Shown here in pieces: positions 1-10,800 of a stretch of DNA of 64,000 nt. The stretch is from NCBI GenBank assembly GCA_947510165.1, contig CANNSB010000006.1:24499-88498 (forward strand), read 5' to 3'. A program made the translations under genes and the position numbers. The DNA is from an uncultured Clostridia bacterium. GTDB taxonomy: Bacteria > Bacillota > Clostridia > Oscillospirales > Ruminococcaceae. The notes under the pieces were generated by a model that saw only the letters and a program-made list of their open reading frames with translations, was not told the DNA's origin and did not search any database. How positions within the stretch are numbered: position 1 is the first letter of the stretch; each line of letters opens with the position of its first letter.

Positions 1-2151
1 ATAGATGTTAAAAATATTAAAGAGTTATATAGTGTGGGAACGGTAATTAGAATTAAACATATTTTTAAAAATGCAGATGGAAGTGTCAGGATACTTGCAG
101 AGGGGATATTTAGAGCAACATTAGACGAAATATATTCATATAAGCCCCATATAGAAGCAGGAATATCAAAGATATTAGAAACAGAAATTAATACTGATAT
201 TTCTGATTTAGAAAACTTAGTTAGATTACTTCAAAAAACTTTTAAAAAATATGTGGATGTTTTTCCAAAAATACCAAAAAATATTATAAAAACTATTTCG
301 AATAAGACAATGTTAAAAGATATTTTCAATATAATTTTACAAAATGTAAATATAGGATATACTATAAAGCAAAAAATATTAGAAGAAAAAAATACTATAA
401 ATCAAATCCAGATTTTAATAAAAGAGATTACAAATGAAATTGATATGATAAAGTACGAAAAAAAAATATATGATAAAGTAAAAACAAAGTTAGATACATC
501 TCAAAAAAATTATTTTTTAAGAGAACAAATAAAGGTTATGTCAGATGAATTGATGGAATCTGAAGGATATACAGAAGAAGTTCATACTATTGAACAAGGG
601 ATAAAAAGCATAAAAAAAATATCAAAAGAAAGTAAAGAAAAGCTTTTAAAAGAATGCAAAAAATTAGCTAAGTCTAATCAGGGTTCTCATGAGGCAAATA
701 TAATAAGAAGTTATCTAGAAACTTGTTTAGAATTACCATGGGATAAAAAAACCAGATGGAATATAGATATAAATAAATCAAAAGGTGTATTAGAAGAGTC
801 TCATTATGGTCTAAAAAAAGTTAAAGAAAGAATGATGGAATTTTTAGCAGTAAGAAAGTTGGCACCAGATATAAAAGGGCAAATTATATGTTTAGTGGGG
901 CCACCTGGGGTTGGAAAAACATCTATAGCAAAAGCTTTGGCAAAATCTATGGATAGAAAATGGAGCAGGGTTTCTTTAGGTGGAATAAGAGATGAGTCTG
1001 ATATACGAGGGCATAGAAAGACATATGTAGGTGCTATGCCAGGTAGAATTATAAATGCAATGATTCAAGCAAAAGTTAATAATCCAGTTTTAATATTAGA
1101 TGAGATAGATAAAATGGGATCTGACTTTAAAGGAGATCCTTCATCTGCAATGTTGGAAGTTTTAGATTCGGAGCAGAATACGGAATTTAGAGACCATTAT
1201 ATAGAAGTTGGATTTGATATAAGCAATGCGATATTTATAGCTACAGCAAATAATTTATCTGATGTTCCGGCTGCATTAAGGGATAGAATGGAAGTTATAG
1301 AGCTTTCTAGTTATACCAGAGATGAAAAATTTAATATTTCTAAAAATCACCTAATAGATAAGCAGATAAAAAGACATGGTCTTAAAAATAGTATGATAAA
1401 AATAGAGGATAATTGTATATATAGCCTTATAGATTATTATACACGAGAATCAGGGGTTAGGAATCTTGAAAGAGAAATTGCTGCTATATGTAGAAAAGTT
1501 GCAAACAAGATAGTTATGAAGGAAGAAGAAAGTCTAATTATAAATGAAATAAATATAGAGTCATATCTAGGAAATAAAAAATATTTAATAGATGAAATGT
1601 CTACAAAAGATGAAATTGGAGTTTGTAATGGATTGGCATGGACATCAGTAGGTGGAGATACACTTAAGATAGAAGTTATAGTTGTTAAAGGAAAAGGAAT
1701 TTTAGAAATCACGGGTAATTTAGGTGATGTTATGAAAGAGTCAACTAAAACTGCTGTAAGTTATGTTCGTAGTGTAGCCGACAAATATAATATAGAAGAA
1801 GATTTTTATAAAACCAAAGATATACATATACATTTTCCAGCAGGAGCAACACCAAAGGATGGTCCTTCTGCCGGAATAACCATAACTACAGGGATTATTT
1901 CTGCATTAACGGAAAGAAGTGTGAAAAAAGATATAGCTATGACAGGAGAAGTTTCTCTTAGAGGAATGGTTTTACCTATAGGAGGATTAAAAGAAAAATC
2001 CATGGCTGCACATAGGTTAGGTATAAAAAAAGTTATTATCCCTAAATTAAATTTAAGAGATCTAGATGAAATAGATAGTATAATTAAAGATGAAATAGAT
2101 TTTATAGCAGTAGAAAATGTAGAAGAAGTTTTAGAGATTGCTCTAAATTAA
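1..2151 (+). CDS. lon: ATP-dependent protease Lon, 5' end outside window
   Basis: Lon is a cytoplasmic AAA+ serine protease that degrades misfolded and regulatory proteins. The frame is already open at base 1, so the GTG at 34 is internal and roughly 65-70 N-terminal residues lie outside the window. Counting from the first codon here, the Walker A motif GPPGVGKT is at 300-307 and Walker B ILDEID ends near 370. The protease domain has the catalytic serine in PKDGPSAG (S623) and the catalytic lysine in GGLKEK (K666), with the usual 43-residue spacing. The order N-domain, AAA+, protease is intact. engB follows after 17 bp and is probably co-transcribed. The identification is secure. Confidence 0.97.
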   Translation: MDVKNIKELYSVGTVIRIKHIFKNADGSVRILAEGIFRATLDEIYSYKPHIEAGISKILETEINTDISDLENLVRLLQKTFKKYVDVFPKIPKNIIKTISNKTMLKDIFNIILQNVNIGYTIKQKILEEKNTINQIQILIKEITNEIDMIKYEKKIYDKVKTKLDTSQKNYFLREQIKVMSDELMESEGYTEEVHTIEQGIKSIKKISKESKEKLLKECKKLAKSNQGSHEANIIRSYLETCLELPWDKKTRWNIDINKSKGVLEESHYGLKKVKERMMEFLAVRKLAPDIKGQIICLVGPPGVGKTSIAKALAKSMDRKWSRVSLGGIRDESDIRGHRKTYVGAMPGRIINAMIQAKVNNPVLILDEIDKMGSDFKGDPSSAMLEVLDSEQNTEFRDHYIEVGFDISNAIFIATANNLSDVPAALRDRMEVIELSSYTRDEKFNISKNHLIDKQIKRHGLKNSMIKIEDNCIYSLIDYYTRESGVRNLEREIAAICRKVANKIVMKEEESLIINEINIESYLGNKKYLIDEMSTKDEIGVCNGLAWTSVGGDTLKIEVIVVKGKGILEITGNLGDVMKESTKTAVSYVRSVADKYNIEEDFYKTKDIHIHFPAGATPKDGPSAGITITTGIISALTERSVKKDIAMTGEVSLRGMVLPIGGLKEKSMAAHRLGIKKVIIPKLNLRDLDEIDSIIKDEIDFIAVENVEEVLEIALN

Positions 2152-2168
2152 AATTAGGAGAAATATTT

Positions 2169-2756
2169 TTGAATTTTAATAAAGCAGAATTTTTCACATC
2201 ATACGGAAGGTTAGACCAATTTGAAGAATCTACTATTCCAGAGGTTGTTTTTTCTGGACGATCTAATGTAGGTAAATCATCATTTATAAATAAATTAGTT
2301 AATAGAAAGTCTTTAGCAAGGACAAGTGGGACACCTGGAAAAACTGCTACCATTAATTTTTTTCATGTGGATGGTATATATTTTGTGGATCTTCCAGGAT
2401 ATGGATATGCTAAAGTTTCAAAACAGGAAAAAAAGAAATGGTCAGCACTTATAGGTGGATATTTAGATATGGATAGAGATATTCGACTTGTTATACAATT
2501 GATAGATATCCGACATAACCCAACTCAAAATGATTTGGATATGATAAATTTTTATATAGATTTTGAAATTCCTTTTATAATAGCTCTAACCAAGGTTGAT
2601 AAATTAAAAAAAACAAAAAGAGAATTAAGAATAAAGACTTTAAAAGAGCAGATTATAGAGTATGGAGATATAGAGATTGTTCCCTTTTCATCTGAAACTG
2701 GAGAAGGTGTGGATGAAATTCATAATATTATTAAATCTATATGTTTATCAGAATAG
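2169..2756 (+). CDS. engB: Ribosome biogenesis GTP-binding protein EngB/YsxC
   Basis: EngB is an essential GTPase needed for late assembly of the large ribosomal subunit. The 195-residue protein matches the family length. It has a G1 loop GRSNVGKSS at residues 30-38, G3 DLPGYGYA, and G4 TKVDK near 141-145. The start is TTG at 2169, placed 8 bp after AGGAG at 2156-2160; no ATG fits. It lies directly behind lon, an arrangement common in Firmicutes. Confidence 0.96.
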   Translation: MNFNKAEFFTSYGRLDQFEESTIPEVVFSGRSNVGKSSFINKLVNRKSLARTSGTPGKTATINFFHVDGIYFVDLPGYGYAKVSKQEKKKWSALIGGYLDMDRDIRLVIQLIDIRHNPTQNDLDMINFYIDFEIPFIIALTKVDKLKKTKRELRIKTLKEQIIEYGDIEIVPFSSETGEGVDEIHNIIKSICLSE

Positions 2757-2770
2757 TGAGGAATATAGAT

Positions 2771-4045
2771 ATGAAAAAAAATGGAATATTAAAAATTGAT
2801 AATGTTAGCTCGGAATATATAGTAGAAAAATATGGAACTCCTGTTATCGTTATGGAAGAGAATAAGATTAGAAAAAATTGCCAATTATATAAAAATTCTA
2901 TAGATGAATTTTATGAGGGAAAAGGAATGGTTTATTACGCAAGTAAGGCTTTTTCTTGTAAAGAGATATATAGAATTATTATGGATGAAGGTTTAGGGAT
3001 AGATATAGTATCTAAAGGAGAGCTCTATACAGCTTTGTCTGTAGGATTTCCTGTTGAAAATATTATATTTCATGGTAATAATAAATCTGAAGAAGAGCTT
3101 AGATATGCAATAGAAAATAATATTGGAAGAATTGTGATAGATAATGTTGAAGAAATTTCTATAATATCTGATTTAGCAAAAAAATATAGTAAGATTATTA
3201 ATGTTATATTAAGAGTTAAGCCTGGGGTTGATGCACATACTCATGATTTTATAAAAACAGGACAGATAGACTCTAAATTTGGATTTGGTATAGAAAATCA
3301 AGAAGCAATAGAGATAATAAAATGTATATTAAAATATAAAAATATAAAATTTAAGGGTATACACTGTCATATAGGGTCTCAAATATTTTCTATAGATCCA
3401 TTTATTCACACTGCGGAAATTATGATGCATTTTATTTTAGATATAAAAAAACAATTTGATATCGATATAGAAGAATTGAATCTAGGTGGTGGATACGGAA
3501 TAAAGTATATTAATTCTGATGATCCTCCAGATTATAGAGAGTATATGAAAGAGATTTCTAAAATTATATTTAAAATATCCAAAGATAATGGTATAAAAGT
3601 TCCGTATATTATGATGGAACCGGGAAGGTCGATAGTAGGAGAATCAGGGACAACTTTATATACAGTAGGTGGAGAAAAATGTATAAAAAATATACGAAAT
3701 TATCTTTCTATAGATGGTGGAATGATAGATAATCCTAGATATATACTCTATCAGGCAGAATACGATATGATTATAGGGAATAAATGTGATTTAAAAAAAG
3801 ATAAACTTTATACTATTGCGGGTAAATGTTGTGAAAGTGGAGATATAATAGGTAAGAATATACTTTTGCAAGATGCGGAAAAAGGGGATATACTGGCTGT
3901 TTTTTCTACAGGAGCCTATAATTATTCTATGGCGTCAAATTATAATAGAATTCCAAGACCTTCAGTTATTTCTGTTAAAGATGGAAAAGATAAGCTTATA
4001 GTTAAAAGAGAAAGCTATGATGATATTTTAAAAAATGATATTTAA
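2771..4045 (+). CDS. lysA: Diaminopimelate decarboxylase
   Basis: This PLP enzyme makes L-lysine from meso-diaminopimelate, the last step of lysine synthesis. The predicted PLP lysine is K59 in YYASKA. The family motifs HIGSQ, GGGYG (phosphate binding), EPGRSIVG and CESGD all follow in order, giving a fold-type III alanine-racemase-like barrel plus a C-terminal beta domain. I chose ATG 2771 because GTGAGG lies about 10 bp upstream. An in-frame ATG at 2741 would overlap engB and lacks a good ribosome binding site. The length of 424 residues is normal. Confidence 0.93.
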   Translation: MKKNGILKIDNVSSEYIVEKYGTPVIVMEENKIRKNCQLYKNSIDEFYEGKGMVYYASKAFSCKEIYRIIMDEGLGIDIVSKGELYTALSVGFPVENIIFHGNNKSEEELRYAIENNIGRIVIDNVEEISIISDLAKKYSKIINVILRVKPGVDAHTHDFIKTGQIDSKFGFGIENQEAIEIIKCILKYKNIKFKGIHCHIGSQIFSIDPFIHTAEIMMHFILDIKKQFDIDIEELNLGGGYGIKYINSDDPPDYREYMKEISKIIFKISKDNGIKVPYIMMEPGRSIVGESGTTLYTVGGEKCIKNIRNYLSIDGGMIDNPRYILYQAEYDMIIGNKCDLKKDKLYTIAGKCCESGDIIGKNILLQDAEKGDILAVFSTGAYNYSMASNYNRIPRPSVISVKDGKDKLIVKRESYDDILKNDI

Positions 4046-4062
4046 TTTTTCAGGAGATATAT

Positions 4063-4827
4063 ATGAGTTCTTATAATGACTTTGGACAGGTATATGATGT
4101 TTTAACACAAAATATAGATTATAAAAGTATAGCAATTTTTATAAAGAATATATCTAATAATATGGGTGTCAAAGGAAAGATTTTTTTGGATGTAGGTTGT
4201 GGCACAGGAAGTTTATGTGAAGAGATGTTTAAATTAGAATATGATGTTTTAGGAATAGAACTAAGTGAGAGTATGCTTTCCTGTGCTATGGAAAAAAAAT
4301 ATGAAAAAAATTTAAACATATTATATTTAAATCAAGATATGAGATATATGGATATGTATGGAACTATAGATATAATTAGTTGTACTTTAGATACTGTAAA
4401 TCATCTAGAAAATAGTGAAGAAGTTTTAAAATTTTTTAAAAAGGTTGAGCTCTTTCTAGATCCAGAAGGGGTATTTATATTTGATATAAATACAATATAT
4501 AAACATCAAAACATTTTAAAAGATAATATTTTCACCTATGATTTGGATGATGTTTTTTGTGTTTGGCAAAATCAACTTATAAGTCAAGATATAGTTAAAA
4601 TAATTTTAAATATATTCACAAAAAAAGAGAATAATGAGTATTATAGGCTATATGAAGAAATAACTGAAAAAGCATATAGTGAAGAAGAAATAGAAGGTCT
4701 ATTAGATCTATCTGGTTTAAAAGTTGTTAATAAATATGATGGTCATACACTTGATAATGTTCAGAAAAAATCAGAACGTATAACATATGTTATTATGAAA
4801 AAAGGGAGGTTTAAAAATATTGAATAA
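4063..4827 (+). CDS. Class I SAM-dependent methyltransferase, substrate unknown
   Basis: A 254-residue Rossmann-type methyltransferase. The SAM-binding motif I, DVGCGTGSL, sits near residue 45 and is followed by an acidic strand end (LGIELSESML). The middle resembles the Methyltransf_25/11 families. Nothing in the sequence identifies the substrate. It starts with ATG after CAGGAG and its 3' end overlaps hslO by 8 bp, so the two are translationally coupled. It belongs to the lon-hslO gene string. Confidence 0.85.
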   Translation: MSSYNDFGQVYDVLTQNIDYKSIAIFIKNISNNMGVKGKIFLDVGCGTGSLCEEMFKLEYDVLGIELSESMLSCAMEKKYEKNLNILYLNQDMRYMDMYGTIDIISCTLDTVNHLENSEEVLKFFKKVELFLDPEGVFIFDINTIYKHQNILKDNIFTYDLDDVFCVWQNQLISQDIVKIILNIFTKKENNEYYRLYEEITEKAYSEEEIEGLLDLSGLKVVNKYDGHTLDNVQKKSERITYVIMKKGRFKNIE

Positions 4828-5683
4828 TATTGAAAGATATATATCAGAAGATGGATCGGTAGTTCTAACAGTTATTAACTCTAAAGAAATTGTAGAAGAA
4901 ATTAGACGTATACATAGTCCATCAAAAGGAGTTTTAGTTGCATTGGGAAGATTGGCGACTATAACTAGTATGATGGGGTATAATCTAAAAGAGGAAAGGC
5001 ATAATCTTACAGTAAGAATTTCTGGAAACGGAACATCAGGTAGCCTTGTTGCATATGCTAATAGTAGAGGAGAAACAAAGTGTTATGCACAAAATGAAAA
5101 AGCAGGTTATAAAACAGATAAAAACAACAATGTAATTGTTCCTAGCGTAGTTGGGGAAGAGGGAACATTGTCTGTTATGAAGGATATAGGTTTAAAACAG
5201 CCACATATAGGAAATATTAAGCTTGTTACAGGAGAGATAGCGGAAGATATATCTGCATACTATGTGCTAAGTGAACAGATGGGAACAGCCTGTGGAGTAG
5301 GAGTACATATATCAGAAGAGGGAGAAATATATGCCGGAGGGTATTTAATACATCTTTTACCTCTTGCTCCAGATGATATGGCTGATATTTTAGAAAAAAA
5401 TATTTTAAATATGGGATCTATATGGAAATTATTTAAAGATAAAATAAGTTTAGAAGATATTGGAAAGATGTGTTTAAAAAAATTGAACCCAAATGTTCTA
5501 GATATGGGAATATCATCATATAAATGTGATTGTAGTAAAGAAAAAATAGATAAATCTCTTATTACAGTAGGAAAAGAAGATTTAATTAAAATTTTAGAAG
5601 AAGAAAAAAAATTGGAAGCAAGTTGCCATTTTTGTAATAAAGTTATAAGATACACACTAGAAGATATAGAAAAGATGTTTTGA
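4820..5683 (+). CDS. hslO: Redox-regulated chaperone Hsp33
   Basis: Hsp33 is a cytoplasmic holdase that is switched on by oxidation of a zinc-bound cysteine cluster. The four zinc ligands are visible at the C terminus: C236-x-C238 (CDC) and C269-x-x-C272 (CHFC). The length of 287 residues fits the family. The start is TTG 4820, 11 bp after GGGAGG at 4804-4809, inside the end of the upstream methyltransferase gene. It is the last gene of the lon string; a strong tRNA promoter begins 15 bp after its stop. Confidence 0.95.
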   Translation: MNNIERYISEDGSVVLTVINSKEIVEEIRRIHSPSKGVLVALGRLATITSMMGYNLKEERHNLTVRISGNGTSGSLVAYANSRGETKCYAQNEKAGYKTDKNNNVIVPSVVGEEGTLSVMKDIGLKQPHIGNIKLVTGEIAEDISAYYVLSEQMGTACGVGVHISEEGEIYAGGYLIHLLPLAPDDMADILEKNILNMGSIWKLFKDKISLEDIGKMCLKKLNPNVLDMGISSYKCDCSKEKIDKSLITVGKEDLIKILEEEKKLEASCHFCNKVIRYTLEDIEKMF

Positions 5684-5697
5684 TAATTTAAAAAGAC

Positions 5698-5726
5698 TTG
5701 ACATAATGGTATAATTGAGTTATAAT
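5698..5726 (+). promoter_or_regulatory. SigA-type promoter of the first tRNA operon
   Basis: There is a perfect TTGACA at 5698-5703 and a perfect TATAAT at 5721-5726, separated by 17 bp. The first tRNA base lies 28 bp after the -10 box. A consensus promoter is what one expects for stable RNA. Confidence 0.88.
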
Positions 5727-5754
5727 TTACACTGTTATCATATTGATGACTTGT

Positions 5755-5830
5755 GGGAGCATAGCTCAGCTGGGAGAGCACCTGCCTTACAAGCAGGGGG
5801 TCACAGGTTCGAGCCCTGTTGTTCCCACCA
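5755..5830 (+). tRNA. tRNA-Val (anticodon TAC)
   Basis: The cloverleaf closes fully. The acceptor stem GGGAGCA pairs with TGTTCCC through one G-U pair. The anticodon stem CCTGC/GCAGG encloses loop CTTACAA, so the anticodon is TAC (reads GTA codons). CCA is encoded. It is the first gene of a Val-Asp-Phe-Cys operon and is identical to the copy at 25364. Confidence 0.97.
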
Positions 5831-5833
5831 TTT

Positions 5834-5910
5834 GGCCCGTTAGTTCAGTTGGTTAGAACGCTAGCCTGTCACGCTAGAGGTCGACGGTTCGAGTCCGTTA
5901 CGGGTCGCCA
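5834..5910 (+). tRNA. tRNA-Asp (anticodon GTC)
   Basis: Acceptor GGCCCGT pairs with ACGGGTC. Anticodon stem CTAGC/GCTAG holds loop CTGTCAC, giving anticodon GTC. CCA is encoded. It lies 3 bp after tRNA-Val and is identical to the copy at 25443. Confidence 0.97.
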
Positions 5911-5941
5911 TTTTAAAAAAACTATATATAGATATGCCTTT

Positions 5942-6017
5942 GCCTCTGTAGCTCAGTCGGTAGAGCAGGGGACTGAAAATCCCCGTGTCGGCGGTTCGAT
6001 TCCGTCCGGAGGCACCA
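5942..6017 (+). tRNA. tRNA-Phe (anticodon GAA)
   Basis: Acceptor GCCTCTG pairs with CGGAGGC. Anticodon stem GGGGA/TCCCC holds loop CTGAAAA, giving anticodon GAA. CCA is encoded. The exact repeat shared with the second tRNA operon ends at the last base of this gene. Confidence 0.97.
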
Positions 6018-6074
6018 GAAACCATTTATATATATATTAAAATCAATTCTTTTATTTGAAGATATATAGATAAT

Positions 6075-6148
<74 letters not shown>

Positions 6149-6162
6149 TTTTTTGAAATTTA

Positions 6163-6205
6163 ATAGATGACCGTAGAGATTTTTATAATCTTTACGGTCA
6201 TCTAT
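6163..6205 (+). terminator. Hairpin ending the first tRNA operon
   Basis: An inverted repeat with arms 6163-6180 and 6188-6205 (18 bp, one G-T wobble) has a 7-nt loop. The trailing sequence is AT-rich but not a clean T run, so it may be a weak terminator or a processing hairpin before ispE. Confidence 0.55.
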
Positions 6206-6222
6206 ATATTTAAAGGATAATT

Positions 6223-7086
6223 ATGAATAATATAAAAATTAAATGTTATGCAAAAATAAATCTTTTTTTAGATATAGTTGGTAAAAGAAATAATGGATAT
6301 CATAATTTAAATATGATATTACAAAGTATAGATTTATTTGATGAACTGGAAATTATAAAGACTGATAAAAATATAATAGAGGTAGAATGTAATATAGATG
6401 ATATAGATAATAATATAGTGAATAAAGCTGCAGAAAGCTTTTTTAAAGATAGAAATATATCGGATATAGGTATAAAAATTATTTTGAATAAAAAAATTCC
6501 AATAGAAGCTGGTTTAGGCGGAGGAAGTAGTGATGCTTGTGGCACAATTTGTGGATTAGAAAAAATATATAAAACAGGAATATCTGATATAGATTTAGCA
6601 AAAATATGTTTAGATATAGGGTGTGATGTTCCATTTTTTATAAGAGGAGGAACAGCACAGGTTGAGGGGATAGGAGAAAAAATTAATAAACTTAGAGATA
6701 TAGAAGAAGGGTATATACTTGTATATAAAGGTTCTGGAGGGAACAGTACGGGATCTATTTATAATAGGGTTAAACCTAAAGATTTAAAACAAAGCAGGGA
6801 TATATCAAATATAAAAAATGGAATTGATAGAATTGATATTAACGCTATTTCTAAAAATATATATAATAAATTTGAAGAAATATTAAATGATAAATCTAAT
6901 AAGAGTATCAAAGATATTATGATTAAAAACGGAGCATTAAATAGTATGATGACAGGAAGTGGATCTGCTGTTATAGGAATTTTTAGTGATAGATATAAAG
7001 CAAATTTATGTAAAAATATTTTAGAAAAATCAGATAATTTTGTACAAATTTTCAACCCAGTAAAAAAAGGATATGAAATAATATAA
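6223..7086 (+). CDS. ispE: 4-diphosphocytidyl-2-C-methyl-D-erythritol kinase
   Basis: IspE phosphorylates CDP-methylerythritol in the MEP route to isoprenoids. This 287-residue GHMP kinase opens with the typical CYAKINLFL segment. It carries the ATP-binding glycine loop GLGGGSSDA near residues 97-105 and the C-terminal MTGSGSAVIG motif. The ATG at 6223 is preceded by AAAGGA. Its position just before spoIIR is seen in other Clostridia. It is presumably essential, so the tRNA repeats that flank it should not recombine freely. Confidence 0.96.
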   Translation: MNNIKIKCYAKINLFLDIVGKRNNGYHNLNMILQSIDLFDELEIIKTDKNIIEVECNIDDIDNNIVNKAAESFFKDRNISDIGIKIILNKKIPIEAGLGGGSSDACGTICGLEKIYKTGISDIDLAKICLDIGCDVPFFIRGGTAQVEGIGEKINKLRDIEEGYILVYKGSGGNSTGSIYNRVKPKDLKQSRDISNIKNGIDRIDINAISKNIYNKFEEILNDKSNKSIKDIMIKNGALNSMMTGSGSAVIGIFSDRYKANLCKNILEKSDNFVQIFNPVKKGYEII

Positions 7087-7090
7087 TTGT

Positions 7091-7120
7091 GTATATATTT
7101 TTTAAAAATTGATCATACTC
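7091..7120 (+). promoter_or_regulatory. Possible SigF-type promoter of spoIIR
   Basis: GTATA at 7091-7095, a 15-bp spacer and GATCATACTC at 7111-7120 resemble the forespore SigF pattern (GYATA, then G-rich start with AnAnT). spoIIR is SigF-dependent in Bacillus subtilis, which makes the match meaningful. It is a pattern match by eye only. Confidence 0.45.
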
Positions 7121-7149
7121 TATTTATCAATAAATAGGAGATGTTCCAT

Positions 7150-7752
7150 TTGAAAAAGATAGAACTTGCGTTTATATTAGGAATAGTTATATCTATGATT
7201 ATGAGTAGTTATACAGTGTTTGCAGAAGATTGTGAATATATACGAGAAAATATATTAAGATTACATATATTAGCAAATTCTGATAATGAGGAAGATCAAA
7301 AGATAAAACTTTTAGTTAGAGATAGAATTTTAGAAGAGTCGAAGAGTATATTTATGCTAACAGGAGACAAGGAAGAAGCAAAAGAAAAAATATTAGAAAA
7401 TATAGACTATATAAAAGATATATCAGAAGAAGAAATTTACAATAATGGTTATAATTATAAAGTTAATATAGAGCTTGTAAATATGTATTTTACAACTAGA
7501 GATTATGGAGAAATTATATTGCCAGCTGGTATGTATGATTCCTTAAGGATCAATATAGGAGAAGGAGAAGGAAAAAATTGGTGGTGTCTAATTTATCCAA
7601 ATATGTGTATAGGAAGCGTTGGAGTTGAAGAGAAAAGTCCAGAAATTTTTTCAAAAAATCAGGAAGATATTATGGGTAAAGAGAATAAAATAGAGTTTCG
7701 TTTTGCTATAGTAGAAATATTTGAAAGTTTTAAAAACATAATATTTAGATAA
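7150..7752 (+). CDS. spoIIR: Stage II sporulation protein R
   Basis: SpoIIR is secreted from the forespore and signals SpoIIGA in the mother cell to process pro-SigE. The protein has an N-terminal signal segment (IELAFILGIVISMIMSS) ending near FAED. It then shows the family signature LRLHILANSDNEEDQ, and later NWWCLIYPNMC. I prefer TTG 7150, 9 bp after GGAG at 7137-7140; the in-frame ATG at 7141 touches the ribosome binding site. The length is 200 residues. A possible forespore promoter lies upstream and a strong hairpin overlaps the stop codon. Confidence 0.92.
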   Translation: MKKIELAFILGIVISMIMSSYTVFAEDCEYIRENILRLHILANSDNEEDQKIKLLVRDRILEESKSIFMLTGDKEEAKEKILENIDYIKDISEEEIYNNGYNYKVNIELVNMYFTTRDYGEIILPAGMYDSLRINIGEGEGKNWWCLIYPNMCIGSVGVEEKSPEIFSKNQEDIMGKENKIEFRFAIVEIFESFKNIIFR

Positions 7753-7789
7753 AGATAAGAGTTTAACAATTTGTTAAACTCTTATCTTT
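7751..7789 (+). terminator. Terminator after spoIIR
   Basis: A perfect 17-bp stem (7751-7767 with 7773-7789), 5-nt loop, starting at the last bases of the stop codon. The 3' side is T-rich but interrupted. Confidence 0.7.
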
Positions 7790-7829
7790 ATAGTATAATA
7801 TTTTAAAAAAGTGATGAGGGGTATAGGAA

Positions 7830-10800
7830 ATGGTACATTTTATATTGGGTAGAGGAGGAACTGGAAAAACTAGCTATTTGTATGAAAAAATAATGGATAA
7901 AATAGACAGATGTAAAAAGATATATTTAGTGGTTCCAGAACAGGTTTCATTCACAAGAGAAAAAAAAATTATAGAGCTTATAAAAGAAAAATATCCATAT
8001 TATAAGGTAGAGGTTATAAGTTTTAGTTGGATAGCAAATAATATTTTTAAAGAGTATGGTGGGATTTGTAGAAATTTTGCAAAAGATGGAACAAAAAATA
8101 TAGTTATGTATCAAACTTTAATAGAAGTTAAAGAATATTTAAAAAGATATAGAGGTATGGAGCAAGATTTAAAATTTATAGAAAAAATTATAAATTTTAT
8201 AAATAAATTAAAAACAGTAGATATTTACCCAGAAGATCTACAATATTTTCAAAAAAATATTGTAGTAGGAGATTTAAAGAATAAATTAGAAGACATATGT
8301 GTTATATATGATACATATAACAGGTCATTAGGAGAAGAATATCTAGATCCATCGGATTTTATAAAACAAGCAACTGATATTTTAGAAAAAGAAAAGTTTT
8401 TTGATGAAACTATAATAATGTTTGATGAATTTGATAATTTTTCTGTATCACAGATGCTTATGATAGAAAAAATAATTTCTCAGGGAAAAGAAGTGTATTT
8501 TTCTTTAAGAAATGATAAAAATCATATACAACAAGATGATTTGTTCTATTATAATAATAAAACTTATAATGATATAAAAAGGATTGCAAGAGATCAAAAT
8601 ATACAAATATATGAAGAAATTTTGCTAAAAAATAGAAGGCAAAAAAGTAATGGATTATCTATAATAGAGAGAGAATATGAAAATGACGATACAGAAATAT
8701 ATTATGGTGTTATAGATGATATAAAAATTATAAACTGTAATAATTTATATGATGAAGTAGACTATATAGCAAAAGAAATATTAAATAATATAAAAAATCA
8801 TGGATATAGATATAAAGATATTTGTATTATAACTAGAAATACAGAAATGTATAAAGAAAGGATATCCTATATATTTTCTAAATATGATATCCCTTATTTT
8901 ATAGATGTAAAGGAAGGTATAGAAAATAGTGTTATTGTTAAATTTATCATATATATATTGAAAATATATGAGAGTAATTATGATAGTTTATATATAATAA
9001 ATTTATTAAAATTATATACTAGCTTTTTTAAAAAGGAAGATATAGGAGAACTAGAAAATTATATATATATATGGAATATAAAAGGCAAATTATGGAGTGA
9101 AGAGTTTGTATTTAATCCAATGGGGTTCCAAAAAGAAATTAAATCATCAGATATAATAAAATTAGAATTATTTAATAATATACGAAAATATATAGTTGAA
9201 AAAATAGATAGGATGAAAGAGTTTATTTCTGAAGGCTTGAAAGATGGACATATGGGAGAAAGTATATACAAATGTCTTATAGAGTTTGGAATGGACAGGT
9301 ATATTGAAGAAAGAGCAGAAGAAGCCAATTTGAAAGAAGATTTTATATTAGTAGAATATTATGTAAAATTATGGGATATAGGAATAGAGATAATTGAAAT
9401 TATAGAAAAGTCTAATCTAGATAAAAATTTTAAGATAAAGGATTTTATAAAAATTTTCAAATTAATTGTAACTAGTTATGATTTTGGAAAAATTCCGCAG
9501 ATGGAAGACAGCATTATTATTTATGATGCAACTAGATCTATATATGAAGATATTAAAATCAGTTTTTTAGTTGGGATGAATAAAGAATATTTTCCAAAAG
9601 AAATAGAGACAGATGGAATATTTAGTGGAGAAGAACAAGAAATATTAGAAGATATAGGATTATCAGGGATGGAGACGTCAAAATTTCTTAAATCTAGAGA
9701 GGATATGTATTTATATAAAAGTATATGCTCTGCAAGTAAAAGAATATATTTTAGTTATAATAGAAATATTAACTTAAAATCTGTTGAAAAATCTAATATA
9801 ATAGAAAAAATATATAATCAATTTGATTATATAAAAGAGGTTGTAGAAGAGGACGAAAATAGGATAAATTATTGTTATACAGAGGAATCACTTTTTTATC
9901 AGTTATCAAAAAATATAAGAAAAAAAGATGAAGAAATTTCATCTATTATAGATGTTGGAATAAATTATAAAGATTATAAAAAAAGAATAGAAAAATTATT
10001 AGATATCGTTCAAAGAAATAGTTATGAAAAAAATGATAAAAATCTTTCAATTAATATTTATGAAAAAAATATGGTTATATCATCTAGTAAAATTGAAACA
10101 TTTTATACATGTCCATATAAATTTTTTTGCAGATATGGATTAAATATAAGGGAATTAAAGAAGGCAGAGCTAAATAATTTAGAAATAGGAAATTTTATTC
10201 ATCATATTATATATAAAATTGTATCTAATAAAAGGTATATATTTGTCAAATTAACTATAATTAAATTAAAAAAAGAAATATCTAATTGTTTGAAAAAATA
10301 TATAGAAGAAGATATGGGTGGGTATAGAGGAAAAACAGAAAGATTTTTTTATTGGTATAATAAAATAGGAAAAAAAATTCTTGATATAGTTATATATATC
10401 CAACAAGAGATGATACAGTCTAAATTTGTTCCAAAATATTTTGAAGCTAAGGTTGGGTTTCAAGGTGATATTCTTCCTTTAGAAATATCAACGAGAAATG
10501 GAAACAAAGGGTTTATAGAGGGATATATAGATAGAATTGATATTTTAAGTATATATCAAGAAAATTATGTACGAATTATAGATTATAAAACAGGCATAAA
10601 AATTTTAGATTTAAAAGATATATATTATGGAATTGATATGCAGATGTTTATATATCTTTCTGCAATTTGTAAAAATGGCATAGGAGATTATAAAAATATA
10701 ATGCCATCAGGAGTTTTATATATGCCATTTGGAGATAAAAAATTAGAGCTTTCAAGAGGGGATAGTAAAGATCGTGTAGAGTTAGATAGAGAAAAAAGGT

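Noticed and set aside
5819-6040. Open frame of 73 codons across tRNA-Asp and tRNA-Phe, repeated at 25428-25652
   Set aside because: It is only the tRNA sequence read as protein; the similarity of the two frames comes from the duplicated tRNAs. The minus-strand frame at 5922-6149 is rejected for the same reason.
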